Assembly (NCBI GenBank): GCA_038229875.1
Contig: JBBROA010000175.1
Location: 1 to 5,976, forward strand
From: JALYUA01 sp038229875
Lineage (GTDB): Bacteria > Acidobacteriota > Thermoanaerobaculia > UBA5066 > Gp7-AA6
Reading direction: 5' to 3'
Length of the DNA stretch: 5,976 nt
The position numbers and the translations under genes are program-made. Below the pieces are notes generated by a model. That model saw only the letters and a list, made by a program, of their open reading frames with translations. It was not told where the DNA came from and ran no database searches. Below are positions 1 through 5,976 of this stretch, piece by piece (the stretch's first letter is position 1; every line of letters starts with the position of its first letter).

Positions 1-354
1 GACGTGACGGCCCGGACTCCCCTTTTCCTGACCTTCGGATCGCCGCTCGACAAGACGGCGTTTATCTTCGGTTTCGCGGGCAAGAACACGACCGAGGCGC
101 GCGAGGCCCTCGCGGCTTCGGTCCAGCCGCTCATCTGCGACTACGCCGTCCGCCCGGCGCGCTGGGTGAACCTCTATTCCCTCTGGGACATCGTCAGCGG
201 GCCACTCGAGCTTTACGACCTCCCCGGGGCGGCCGACCCCCGACGCGTCGAAAATCTCCGCGACCCGGCCGCGGGAACCCTTCTCGCCGCCCACGTCGAG
301 TACTGGCACAACACGCTCCTGTTCGAGGTCCTCCACGCGGAGCTCGCGTCGTGA
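1..354 (+). CDS. C-terminal part of an alpha/beta-hydrolase-like protein (5' end outside window)
   Basis: The reading frame is open from the first base, so this is most likely the tail of a longer gene; a GTG at position 4 is in frame but nothing marks it as a start. About 117 residues are visible. The segment TFGSPLDKTAFIF resembles the strand that follows the nucleophile in lipase-like alpha/beta hydrolases. WVNLYSLWDIVSG (Asp codon 187-189) looks like the loop carrying the acidic residue, and AAHVEYWHN (His codon 292-294) like the loop carrying the catalytic histidine. The GxSxG nucleophile would lie upstream, so catalytic ability cannot be judged. The substrate is unknown. The stop is 14 bases before the symporter start on the same strand, suggesting one transcript. 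The family call rests on motif resemblance only; a non-enzymatic hypothetical protein remains possible. Confidence 0.55.
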   Translation, partial: DVTARTPLFLTFGSPLDKTAFIFGFAGKNTTEAREALAASVQPLICDYAVRPARWVNLYSLWDIVSGPLELYDLPGAADPRRVENLRDPAAGTLLAAHVEYWHNTLLFEVLHAELAS

Positions 355-368
355 AGCGGGACCGCTGA

Positions 369-1889
369 TTGGACACGCTGCGGATCGGTCTACCGACTCT
401 TCTCCTGATTGCCGTCTACCTCGCGGGAATCAATGCGCTGGGCGCCTGGATCGGACGCGGACAGAAGGACGCGCGCGAATATTTTCTGGGCAGCCACGCC
501 ATGCCCTGGTGGGCGGTCATGGGTTCCATCGTCGCGACGGAGACCTCCGCGCTGACGTTTCTCTCGGTTCCGGGGGACGCCTACCGCACGGGTTTTCTGT
601 TCCTGCAGCTCGTGTTCGGGTACGTCGTCGGCCGCATCGCCATTTCGTTCATCCTGCTCCCGAGCTACTTCGAGGGCGAGCTTTCGACCGCGTACGCGCT
701 TCTCGAAAAGCGCTTCGGCCCCCTCGCGCGGCGTTTCACGTCGACGCTCTTCATGTTCACGCGCGTGCTCGCCGCTTCCGTGCGGCTGGCCGTCCCCGCG
801 ATCCCGATCGCGCTTCTCGTCGGAATCCCGGTGTGGTCCGCCGTTCTCCTGCTTGCCGCCGCGACGGCGCTCTATACCTTTCTCGGGGGGATCAAGGCGG
901 TCATCTGGATCGACCTGATCCAGGTGTTCATTTACGTTTCGGGCGCCCTCCTCGCGCTCGGCTTTCTTCTCGCCCGCTCGCCGGGGGGGCTGCACGGGAT
1001 CCTCTCCTTCGCCGCCGCATCGGGCCATCCCGCGCGGTTGTTCGACTTCCACCTCGACTTTTCGAAACCGTACACGTTCTGGGCGGGCCTGCTCGGCGGG
1101 GCCTTCCTCACAATGGCGAGTCACGGCGCCGATCAGCTCATCGTTCAGCGGCTGCTCGCCTGCCGGACGCTCAGGGACGCGCAGCGCGCCTTGATCGGAA
1201 GCGGGTTTCTGGTGCTCGTGCAGATGACCCTCTTCGTTGCGATCGGCGTCGGGCTCTTTTCCTTTTTCCACGGCCGCCCGATCGCGCCCGGACTCTCGGG
1301 CGCTTCCGGCTTCGGATCGCCGGACGAGATCTTCCCGACCTACATCGTGCGGCACCTGCCGCCGCTTCTGTCGGCCTACCTGGTGGCGGGAATGTTCTCG
1401 GCGGCGATGTGCTCGGAGTCCTCTGCCTTGAACTCCCTCGCGTCGGCGCTCGCCAACGACATCGTCGGACCCCTCGCGGGGGCTCAGTCGCTCGAGGGAC
1501 GGCGCGGGTTGAAGCTCGGGCGGCTTCTGACCCTCTTCTGGACGGTGCTCCTCGCTCTTCTCGCCGTCGGCTTCTCGCGCCTCGCTCAATCGCAGCCCGC
1601 CGTGCAGGTGGCGCTCGGGCTCCTGAGCGTGACGGCCGGAGGCCTTCTTGGTGCGTTTCTCCTGGCGCTCTTTGCCCATCGCGCCCGGCAGGCGGATGTC
1701 CTCTGGGCCATCGGTTGCTCGGCGGCCGTGATGATGTCCTTGTGGCTCGGCTCGAGAGGCTGGATCGATTTTCCCCTCGCGAAGCGGATCGCGTGGCCCT
1801 GGTATTCGCTTCTGGGCTCAGCGCTGGCCGTCGGGCTCGGGACACTCCTCTCGCTGCGTCATCCTCTGCCCGGGCGCGCGCGAGGTTAA
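369..1889 (+). CDS. Sodium:solute symporter (SSS/SLC5 family)
   Basis: This is an integral inner-membrane transporter expected to drive uptake of a small solute with Na+. The 506 residues fit the family's usual length and form about 13 hydrophobic segments. Family landmarks are GRGQKDAREYFLGS followed by the PWW segment (residues 29-48), ATETSALTFLSVPG (56-69), FLGGIKAVIWIDLIQ (171-185), the signature SHGADQLIVQRLLACRTLRD (251-270) and AAMCSESSALNSLASALAND (345-364), the region where Na2-site residues lie in relatives. An in-frame TGA directly precedes the TTG, so TTG is the most upstream possible start; it places the first membrane helix at residues 8-27, as is usual. The nearest purine-rich site, GCGGGA, ends 7 bases before the TTG and is weak. 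Substrate (sugar, inositol, carboxylate, proline and others occur) cannot be told from sequence. It probably follows the hydrolase-like gene in one transcript. Confidence 0.93.
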   Translation: MDTLRIGLPTLLLIAVYLAGINALGAWIGRGQKDAREYFLGSHAMPWWAVMGSIVATETSALTFLSVPGDAYRTGFLFLQLVFGYVVGRIAISFILLPSYFEGELSTAYALLEKRFGPLARRFTSTLFMFTRVLAASVRLAVPAIPIALLVGIPVWSAVLLLAAATALYTFLGGIKAVIWIDLIQVFIYVSGALLALGFLLARSPGGLHGILSFAAASGHPARLFDFHLDFSKPYTFWAGLLGGAFLTMASHGADQLIVQRLLACRTLRDAQRALIGSGFLVLVQMTLFVAIGVGLFSFFHGRPIAPGLSGASGFGSPDEIFPTYIVRHLPPLLSAYLVAGMFSAAMCSESSALNSLASALANDIVGPLAGAQSLEGRRGLKLGRLLTLFWTVLLALLAVGFSRLAQSQPAVQVALGLLSVTAGGLLGAFLLALFAHRARQADVLWAIGCSAAVMMSLWLGSRGWIDFPLAKRIAWPWYSLLGSALAVGLGTLLSLRHPLPGRARG

Positions 1890-1893
1890 CGGT

Positions 1894-1910
1894 GGCCGCG
1901 CTCAGCGGCC
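1894..1910. terminator. Possible bidirectional hairpin between convergent genes
   Basis: GGCCGC and GCGGCC form a perfect 6-bp stem around a 5-base loop (GCTCA) exactly where the symporter and the TolC-like gene converge. It lies just after the symporter stop and includes the stop codon of the TolC-like gene. No T-tract follows on either strand, so it is not a classical intrinsic terminator. In DNA this GC-rich, such a stem can also arise by chance. Confidence 0.35.
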
Positions 1911-3206
1911 CGCGAATGCGGCATCGAGGTTCCCTCTCAGGTCGAGCAGCCGCAGCCGCGCGGCGAGGAGGCCTTGCGCCGCCGCCGCCCGGTGTTCGGC
2001 GGTTGCCCCGTGCGCGATCTCCGCAAGCTCGACGTCGTCGGCGCCGCCCCGGCCCTCGGTCGCCAGGGCGCGGGCGATCCGCACGCCTTCCGCCGCGGCG
2101 GCTTCGGCGCTCTGAGAAATTCCGAGCTCCCCGCGCGCCCGGACCAGATCCGCCTCAGCGACCGCGACGGCGAGCTCCACGTCGCGCTCCCGAAGCCGCC
2201 GCGCCGACTCGGCGCGCTCGAGACGCGCCCGGCGCCCCGACGCCGCCTCTTTGTTCCGACCTCCCGTCCAGAGCGGAACCGAAAGGGTCACGGCGGCCGC
2301 CAGATCGTCGGCCTTGAACCGAACGAAGTACTGTTCGAAGCGGTTGTAGCTCGCGAGCCTCAGGTACTGGGCCTCGGCCGCGATCGAGGGCTGAAACAGG
2401 CGTCGCTGCAGCCGATCCGCGCGCGCGAGCGACTCGATCTCACCCTCTAAGGCCCGGATCTCCGCGTCGCCGCGAAGCGCCGTCTCGAGGTTCCCCGAGG
2501 CCGGGGGGTCGGGGACCTCCGAGAGCGCCTCTTCCCCAATCCGCAGACCCTCGCCTGACGGCCATCCGATGAGCCGGCGCAGCTCCAGCGCGTCGAAGTC
2601 TTTCGAGAGAGACCGGTCGAGCACCCTCTGCTTGGCGCGAGCGACCTCCAGGGAGGCGCGCTGAAGATCGAGGGGGGTCGCCCGGCCCTCCCGGACCAGC
2701 GCGGCGGCACGCCTCTCGATCGCTTCGCGTCCCTCGACCGTGCGACGCGCGGCTTCCAGAAGAGCCGCGTCCGCCGCGTTCCGCTCGTAGGAGGCGGCGA
2801 CCGCGCGAACCGTTGCCGCACGGGCCCGCGTGATGCCGGGCTGCCGGCCGGCGGCGTCCGCGCGCGCCGTCCACACCGCGGCCGTGAGCGAGGGGTCGTA
2901 CAGGGTCGTCCTTACGGCCACGCCGAACAGCGCGGGAACCTGGCCGGCCACCAGGACCGGGAGCCCGGTCGCGTAGCCCGGGGTCGTGCGAGCGGACGCT
3001 TCAGGCCGCAGCCCGGCTTCTGCGGCCCTTGCCGCCGCGGCGGCCTCGTCGGCTTCCGCCCGTGCGATGCCGATCTCCGGCGAACGCGCGATCGCGCGAT
3101 CGATCGCGCGCCGGAGCGTCAGAGTATCGGCGGAAGCCTGACCGGCGAGGCCCGCGGACCAGGAGAGCAACAAGACGCCCGCGGCGAGGGGCCTGAAGTC
3201 ATTCAT
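1902..3206 (-). CDS. TolC-family outer-membrane efflux protein
   Basis: It is expected to form the trimeric outer-membrane channel and periplasmic tunnel of a tripartite exporter. From the chosen ATG the protein is 434 residues, near the usual TolC size. A hydrophobic signal sequence (residues 7-22) ends in ASA before Asp27, a plausible signal peptidase I site; there is no lipobox cysteine. The first repeat opens with TLTLRRAIDRAIARSPEIG, typical of the family, followed by long Ala/Arg/Glu-rich helices. The second repeat starts near AAVTLSVPLWTGGRNKEAAS, where 'sVPLW-GG' is the recurrent strand-and-turn motif before the next coiled coil. A GTG 36 bases upstream is also in frame but lacks a Shine-Dalgarno sequence; the ATG at 3204-3206 has GGAGG 9 bases ahead. 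It overlaps the permease stop by 8 bases, so translation is probably coupled. The likely partners are the adjacent permease and adaptor. Confidence 0.92.
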   Translation of the reverse strand: MNDFRPLAAGVLLLSWSAGLAGQASADTLTLRRAIDRAIARSPEIGIARAEADEAAAAARAAEAGLRPEASARTTPGYATGLPVLVAGQVPALFGVAVRTTLYDPSLTAAVWTARADAAGRQPGITRARAATVRAVAASYERNAADAALLEAARRTVEGREAIERRAAALVREGRATPLDLQRASLEVARAKQRVLDRSLSKDFDALELRRLIGWPSGEGLRIGEEALSEVPDPPASGNLETALRGDAEIRALEGEIESLARADRLQRRLFQPSIAAEAQYLRLASYNRFEQYFVRFKADDLAAAVTLSVPLWTGGRNKEAASGRRARLERAESARRLRERDVELAVAVAEADLVRARGELGISQSAEAAAAEGVRIARALATEGRGGADDVELAEIAHGATAEHRAAAAQGLLAARLRLLDLRGNLDAAFAGR

Positions 3207-4404
3207 ATCGGAGAGCCTCCGTCGGATGAAGCCTGGCGGCACGGTAGGCCGGCACGAGCGCGAACACGAGCGTGACGGCGCACGAAAAGAGGAACGCGAA
3301 GGCCGCGGAAAGAGCGGAGATTCGGATGTCCAGCCCGCGCACGAACGCTCGCGCGAGAAGGGGCAGCCCGATCCCGACGGCGACGCCGAGGGACGAGCCG
3401 ACGGACGCGAGAAGCAGGGCCTCCAGGAGAAACTGCATCAGGATGCCGCGCCGCGTCGCGCCGACCGACATCCGCACGCCGATCTCGCGCGTTCGCTGCT
3501 CGACGGAGGCGAGAAGGATGTTCATGATTCCCACTCCCCCAACCACGACGGAGACCGCCGCCGCCACGATGAAAGCGGCGATGAGGCCGAAAGAGATCGT
3601 CCGCGCCACCCGAATGACGGTCGTCATCGTTTTGACCTTGAAGACCGACCCGCGGTGATGCCGGTCACGGAGCATCTCCTCGATCACCGCGGCCGCCTCT
3701 GGAATACGGGAGAACTCGCGCACCTCCGCGAACAGCGTGTCGACGCGCTTGCCGGGCGTAAAAAACCAGGACACCGTGATCGGGACGAAGATCGAGTAAC
3801 GCGTCACTTCTCCCTGGCCCATGGTGTCGACCGGTTTGTCGAACTCCCCGATGACGCGCAGGGTCATCCCGAGCGTTCGGATCGTCTTTTCCGGGGCGTC
3901 GTTCTGTCCGAAGAGGTCTTCGTAAAGGGGCTGGCTCACGACGCAGACCCGAGCCCGGGACGTGACGTCGTCTTCGTCGAGAAACCGGCCGCGAAGGATG
4001 CGCAGATTCTTCCGGACGGTCGCGTAGTTCGGCGTGGTCCCGAGAATCGCCACATCGGCCGCCTGCGACTGCACGGGCACCGTCCCGTGCAGCTGCACGA
4101 GCGGCGTCACGCCGGAGAAGAGATCGGAGCGGGTTTCGACCGCCTTCGTGTCGGAGTCGGTAATCTGGTCGTCCAGCGAACGGGAGACGCCCGCGGTGAC
4201 GGTGCCCTCGTAGCTCGCCCAGGCGAGGTGCGAGCCCACGCCTTCGATCTGCGCCATCACGAACGAGCGGCCCGTCAGACCGAGCGTCACGATCAGGATG
4301 ATCGCCGCCGTCCCGACGATCAATCCTGCGAGCGTCAGCGCCGTCTGGACCGGGTGCGTCCGGAAGCGGTGAACCGCCGTCTCGAACGTCTCGCGGGTGA
4401 ACAT
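3199..4404 (-). CDS. MacB-type ABC transporter permease (no ATPase domain)
   Basis: This is the inner-membrane subunit of a MacB/FtsX-type (type VII) ABC transporter, which works as a mechanotransmitter driving periplasmic substrates or lipoproteins outward. The first helix spans about residues 21-42 (TALTLAGLIVGTAAIILIVT). A periplasmic MacB-type core domain follows to about residue 250 and includes GRFLDEDDVTSRARVCVVS. The FtsX-like C-terminal domain has three helices (about 268-300, 322-350 and 366-388) and the family hallmarks GGVGIMNILLASVEQRTREI (289-308), GVRMSVGATRRG (309-320) and PAYRAARLHPTEALRYE (385-401). At 401 residues it is normal for a stand-alone permease, whereas E. coli MacB carries a fused N-terminal ATPase. 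No Walker A, signature or Walker B motif occurs here or in the neighbours, so an ATPase must come from elsewhere. Translation starts at an ATG 4 bases after the adaptor stop with only a weak ribosome site. The exported compound is unknown. Confidence 0.93.
   Translation of the reverse strand: MFTRETFETAVHRFRTHPVQTALTLAGLIVGTAAIILIVTLGLTGRSFVMAQIEGVGSHLAWASYEGTVTAGVSRSLDDQITDSDTKAVETRSDLFSGVTPLVQLHGTVPVQSQAADVAILGTTPNYATVRKNLRILRGRFLDEDDVTSRARVCVVSQPLYEDLFGQNDAPEKTIRTLGMTLRVIGEFDKPVDTMGQGEVTRYSIFVPITVSWFFTPGKRVDTLFAEVREFSRIPEAAAVIEEMLRDRHHRGSVFKVKTMTTVIRVARTISFGLIAAFIVAAAVSVVVGGVGIMNILLASVEQRTREIGVRMSVGATRRGILMQFLLEALLLASVGSSLGVAVGIGLPLLARAFVRGLDIRISALSAAFAFLFSCAVTLVFALVPAYRAARLHPTEALRYE
3209..3221 (-). 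promoter_or_regulatory. Shine-Dalgarno of the TolC-like gene, inside a small hairpin
   Basis: On the minus strand the sequence reads CGGAGGCTCTCCG, then ATATG. GGAGG (3216-3220) is a strong ribosome binding site 9 bases before the ATG and decides the start. CGGAG and CTCCG can pair as a 5-bp stem with a 3-base loop, which would hide most of the site. The site lies inside the last codons of the permease gene, so ribosomes finishing the permease would open it. The coupling is an inference. Confidence 0.65.
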
Positions 4405-4408
4405 CTCG

Positions 4409-5599
4409 TCAGGAACGGCCGCGCGGGCTCACCCGCGCGCCGTCGCTGAGCGTTACCCCGCCGGGCACGATGACGACACTCGCCTCCCCTATGCCGCGCG
4501 TGATCTCGACGTCGTTCAACCCCACGAGCCCGACGGTAACGCTCCGGCGCCGCGCGCGTCCGTCCTGGAGGAGGTAAACGAATCGCGCGTCTCCTTCCCG
4601 CAGAAGCGCAGCGCGCGGAATGACGAGCGCCGATGCCCTCTCGCCCGCGACGACCTGAACGTTGACGGAGGCGTTTGGCGGGAGGGACCGCGCCGCGTCG
4701 GCGATCTCGCCGACGACTTCCCCCACGCGTCGCCCCCCGGCGTCGTGCAGGCCCGAAGGGACCTCGGTGACTCTACCCTCCCAGCGGCGGTCGGGCAGGC
4801 CGTCGAACGTGACGGTCAGCCGCTGGCCGGCCGCCACCCGGGGCAGGTCCGGCTCGTCGATCCGAGCGCGGACCTTGAGATGCGCGGGATCGGCCACGCT
4901 CGCCACCACCTGCCCCGCCGCCACCGTTTCCCCGGCGCGGCGCGGGAGACCGTACACGACCCCGTCGTAGGGGGCGCGGAGAGTCAGCGCACCGACGCGA
5001 TGCTCGAGTTCGCGCGCGGCCGCCGTCGAGATCGAAAGGCGGGAAGCGCCGCTCTTCCCGGCAAGCGCGGAGAGCCTCGCTTCCGCGGCGCGCCGGCGAT
5101 CGACCGCTTCGGCCGCGGCGAGCTCGTCTGACTCGACGAGGCTCCGCGGAACGGCGGCCTGAGCGAGCAACCGCCGGTCCGCTTCGAGCTTCCGCCTCTG
5201 ATGCTCCACATTCCGGCCCGCCTCCGACGCGTCCGCCTCCGCGCGGGCGCGTTCTTCCGAGAGCTCGAGCGTTCCGGATCTCGCCTGCCGCGCGGAAACC
5301 GAAAGTTCCGGATTGTCGAGCCGCACGAGCTCCTGTCCCCGACGGACGTGCTCGCCGTCGCGCACGAGGAGCGCACCGACGATCGCCGCCTCCACGGACC
5401 GAAGCTCGCCGCCGGCCGGCGGCTCGAGGACGCCGTCCGAGAGAATCGGCACGATCAGATTCTTCCGCGCCGCCTTCGCGGTCTCGACGGTCACGCCCGG
5501 CTCTGGGCGCAACGCCACCGCGGCGAGGATCCCTGCGACGGCGACGGCCGCGGCCACGGCCCAGCCGGGCCGGAGGCGGCGCGGAGCGGGGGCGCTCAC
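4409..5599 (-). CDS. HlyD/RND-type periplasmic adaptor subunit (membrane fusion protein)
   Basis: It should bridge the inner-membrane permease and the TolC-like channel in the periplasm. The 396-residue protein has a short basic N-terminus (RRLR) and one membrane anchor or uncleaved signal (about 13-30). The first lipoyl half is about 56-99, with GALLVRDGEHVRRGQELVRL matching the usual 'v-dGd-VkkGq-L--ld' pattern. An Ala/Glu/Arg-rich coiled-coil hairpin spans about 100-200. The second lipoyl half (205-236) contains LTLRAPYDGVVYGLPRRAGE, the typical 'i-APfdG-V' motif. Beta-barrel and membrane-proximal domains follow to the end (VIPRAALLREGD and VYLLQDGRARRRSVTVG are typical). There is no lipobox cysteine. 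It starts with GTG, with GGGAG about 9 bases ahead. Its stop is 4 bases before the permease ATG, so the two are surely co-transcribed. This neighbourhood favours a MacA-like role over an RND pump, since no RND gene is present. Confidence 0.92.
   Translation of the reverse strand: MSAPAPRRLRPGWAVAAAVAVAGILAAVALRPEPGVTVETAKAARKNLIVPILSDGVLEPPAGGELRSVEAAIVGALLVRDGEHVRRGQELVRLDNPELSVSARQARSGTLELSEERARAEADASEAGRNVEHQRRKLEADRRLLAQAAVPRSLVESDELAAAEAVDRRRAAEARLSALAGKSGASRLSISTAAARELEHRVGALTLRAPYDGVVYGLPRRAGETVAAGQVVASVADPAHLKVRARIDEPDLPRVAAGQRLTVTFDGLPDRRWEGRVTEVPSGLHDAGGRRVGEVVGEIADAARSLPPNASVNVQVVAGERASALVIPRAALLREGDARFVYLLQDGRARRRSVTVGLVGLNDVEITRGIGEASVVIVPGGVTLSDGARVSPRGRS
4420..4439 (-). promoter_or_regulatory. 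GC-rich hairpin just upstream of the permease start
   Basis: CGCGCGGG and CCCGCGCG form a perfect 8-bp stem with a 4-base loop, inside the last codons of the adaptor gene and 15 bases from the permease ATG. The sequence between it and the ATG has no clear Shine-Dalgarno. The stem could affect ribosome hand-over between the two genes or subunit ratio, or it may simply reflect the Arg/Gly/Ala-rich coding sequence. Confidence 0.4.
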
Positions 5600-5603
5600 T
5601 CCC

Positions 5604-5619
5604 GGCGGCTCCCGCCGCC
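5604..5619 (-). promoter_or_regulatory. Leader hairpin before the adaptor gene, with a purine loop
   Basis: In the 40 bases between the inositol-phosphate synthase stop and the adaptor GTG, the minus strand reads GGCGGC, GGGA, GCCGCC: a perfect 6-bp stem with a GGGA loop. The stem ends 4 bases before the GTG, and the loop holds most of the only plausible Shine-Dalgarno (GGGAG). It could tune adaptor translation or act as a weak pause site; no T-tract follows. I see no convincing -35/-10 promoter in this gap. Chance is a real alternative given the base composition. Confidence 0.4.
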
Positions 5620-5639
5620 ACCGGCGCGCAGCGTCAGCG

Positions 5640-5976
5640 TCATTCTCCGGCGCGCCGTCTCGGAGCGAGGTCCTCTGCCGGCGCTTCGTCTTCGTAATAG
5701 TCGAGCCCCGAGTGGTCGAGCACCTCTTCGCCCACCAGGATCCGCAGTGTGTTGGTGAGCTTCAGATGCTGGATGAACAGATCGTGCTCGGGTTTCAAGT
5801 CCGGACGCGACATCGGGGACTTGAAATAAAAGGACAGCCATTCCTGGATCCCCGAAAGGCCGGCGCGTGAGGCGAGATCGAGGAACAGGATCAGGTCGAG
5901 CGCGAGCGGCGCCGCGAGGATCGAATCCCGGCACAGAAAGTTCAGCTTGATCTGCATCGGAAGTCCGAGCCAGCCC
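5640..5976 (-). CDS. Inositol-3-phosphate synthase, C-terminal part (5' end outside window)
   Basis: The enzyme converts glucose 6-phosphate to 1D-myo-inositol 3-phosphate using NAD+ in the cytosol, the first step toward inositol lipids and other inositol compounds. The frame is open to the window edge and 111 C-terminal residues are visible, perhaps a quarter of the protein. GWLGLPMQIKLNFLCRDS followed by ILAAPLALDLILFLDLA is the conserved 'k-----CrDSilAAPlvlDL' block of the family. GIQEWLSFYFKSPM and EHDLFIQHLKLTNTLRILVG match the C-terminal end of the long bacterial form. The methionine codon at 5955-5957 is internal, not a start, because conserved residues continue upstream of it. The last 15 residues (after YYED) are a polar tail. 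The stop is 40 bases before the adaptor start on the same strand, so the exporter genes may share its transcript. Confidence 0.92.
   Translation of the reverse strand, partial: GWLGLPMQIKLNFLCRDSILAAPLALDLILFLDLASRAGLSGIQEWLSFYFKSPMSRPDLKPEHDLFIQHLKLTNTLRILVGEEVLDHSGLDYYEDEAPAEDLAPRRRAGE

Noticed and set aside
390..1679. A 429-codon open frame on the minus strand, antisense to the symporter
   Set aside because: Its product is rich in Arg, Glu and Gly with no family pattern, and the plus strand carries clear SSS motifs. Long antisense frames are expected in DNA of this GC content.
369..1889. Idea that the symporter imports or recycles inositol together with the nearby synthase
   Set aside because: The two genes lie at opposite ends of the window on opposite strands with the exporter between them, and no substrate residue supports inositol; some SLC5 members do carry inositol, but that alone is not evidence.
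1894..1910. A strong intrinsic terminator at the convergent junction
   Set aside because: The stem is only 6 bp and no T-tract follows on either side, so it is listed only as a possible hairpin.
509..2317. A 602-codon plus-strand frame overlapping the symporter and the TolC-like gene
   Set aside because: The product is an Arg/Pro/Ala-rich low-complexity string, and it crosses a convergent junction of two recognisable genes. It is a composition artefact.
3207..3242. GTG at 3240-3242 as an upstream start for the TolC-like protein, giving 12 more residues
   Set aside because: No Shine-Dalgarno precedes it and it would deepen the overlap with the permease; the ATG at 3204-3206 has a well-spaced GGAGG and a proper signal peptide. 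The Arg-rich stretch before it keeps the alternative barely possible.
3226..4449. A 407-codon plus-strand frame antisense to the permease
   Set aside because: Its Arg/Asp/His-rich product has no domain pattern, while the opposite strand encodes an unmistakable MacB-type permease.
5596..5934. A 112-codon minus-strand frame spanning the adaptor start and the synthase
   Set aside because: It overlaps the conserved C-terminus of inositol-3-phosphate synthase in another frame and shows no recognisable pattern.

Overview
This is a GC-rich, densely coding stretch of a diderm bacterial chromosome. It holds six protein genes, two of them cut by the window ends, and almost no non-coding DNA. A TolC-type outer-membrane protein and a periplasmic adaptor point to a Gram-negative cell envelope. 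The high GC content and the long bacterial form of inositol-3-phosphate synthase would suit an Acidobacteriota-like or similar soil lineage. That placement is a guess; nothing here fixes the taxonomy. No rRNA, tRNA, mobile element, CRISPR array or phage gene was seen, and no gap exceeds about 40 bases.

Left third, plus strand: the 3' end of an alpha/beta-hydrolase-like gene (1-354), then, 14 bases on, a complete sodium:solute symporter (SSS/SLC5 family, TTG start, 369-1889). The spacing suggests co-transcription. The symporter converges on the minus-strand block with only 12 bases between stop codons, and a small GC hairpin sits at that junction.

Right two thirds, minus strand, read from right to left: the C-terminal 111 residues of inositol-3-phosphate synthase (5976-5640), a HlyD/RND-type periplasmic adaptor (5599-4409), a MacB-type ABC permease (4404-3199) and a TolC-family outer-membrane protein (3206-1902). 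The last three genes are separated by 4 bases and then overlap by 8, so they look like one translationally coupled operon. Together they supply the inner-membrane, periplasmic and outer-membrane parts of a MacAB-TolC-like exporter. The ATPase is missing: the permease has no nucleotide-binding domain and no separate ATPase gene lies between these genes.

The system is recognisable rather than new. The points most worth a second look are the missing ATPase, the close coupling of inositol phosphate synthesis to an exporter operon, and short GC hairpins at each junction of the exporter genes, one of which encloses the Shine-Dalgarno sequence of the TolC-like gene.
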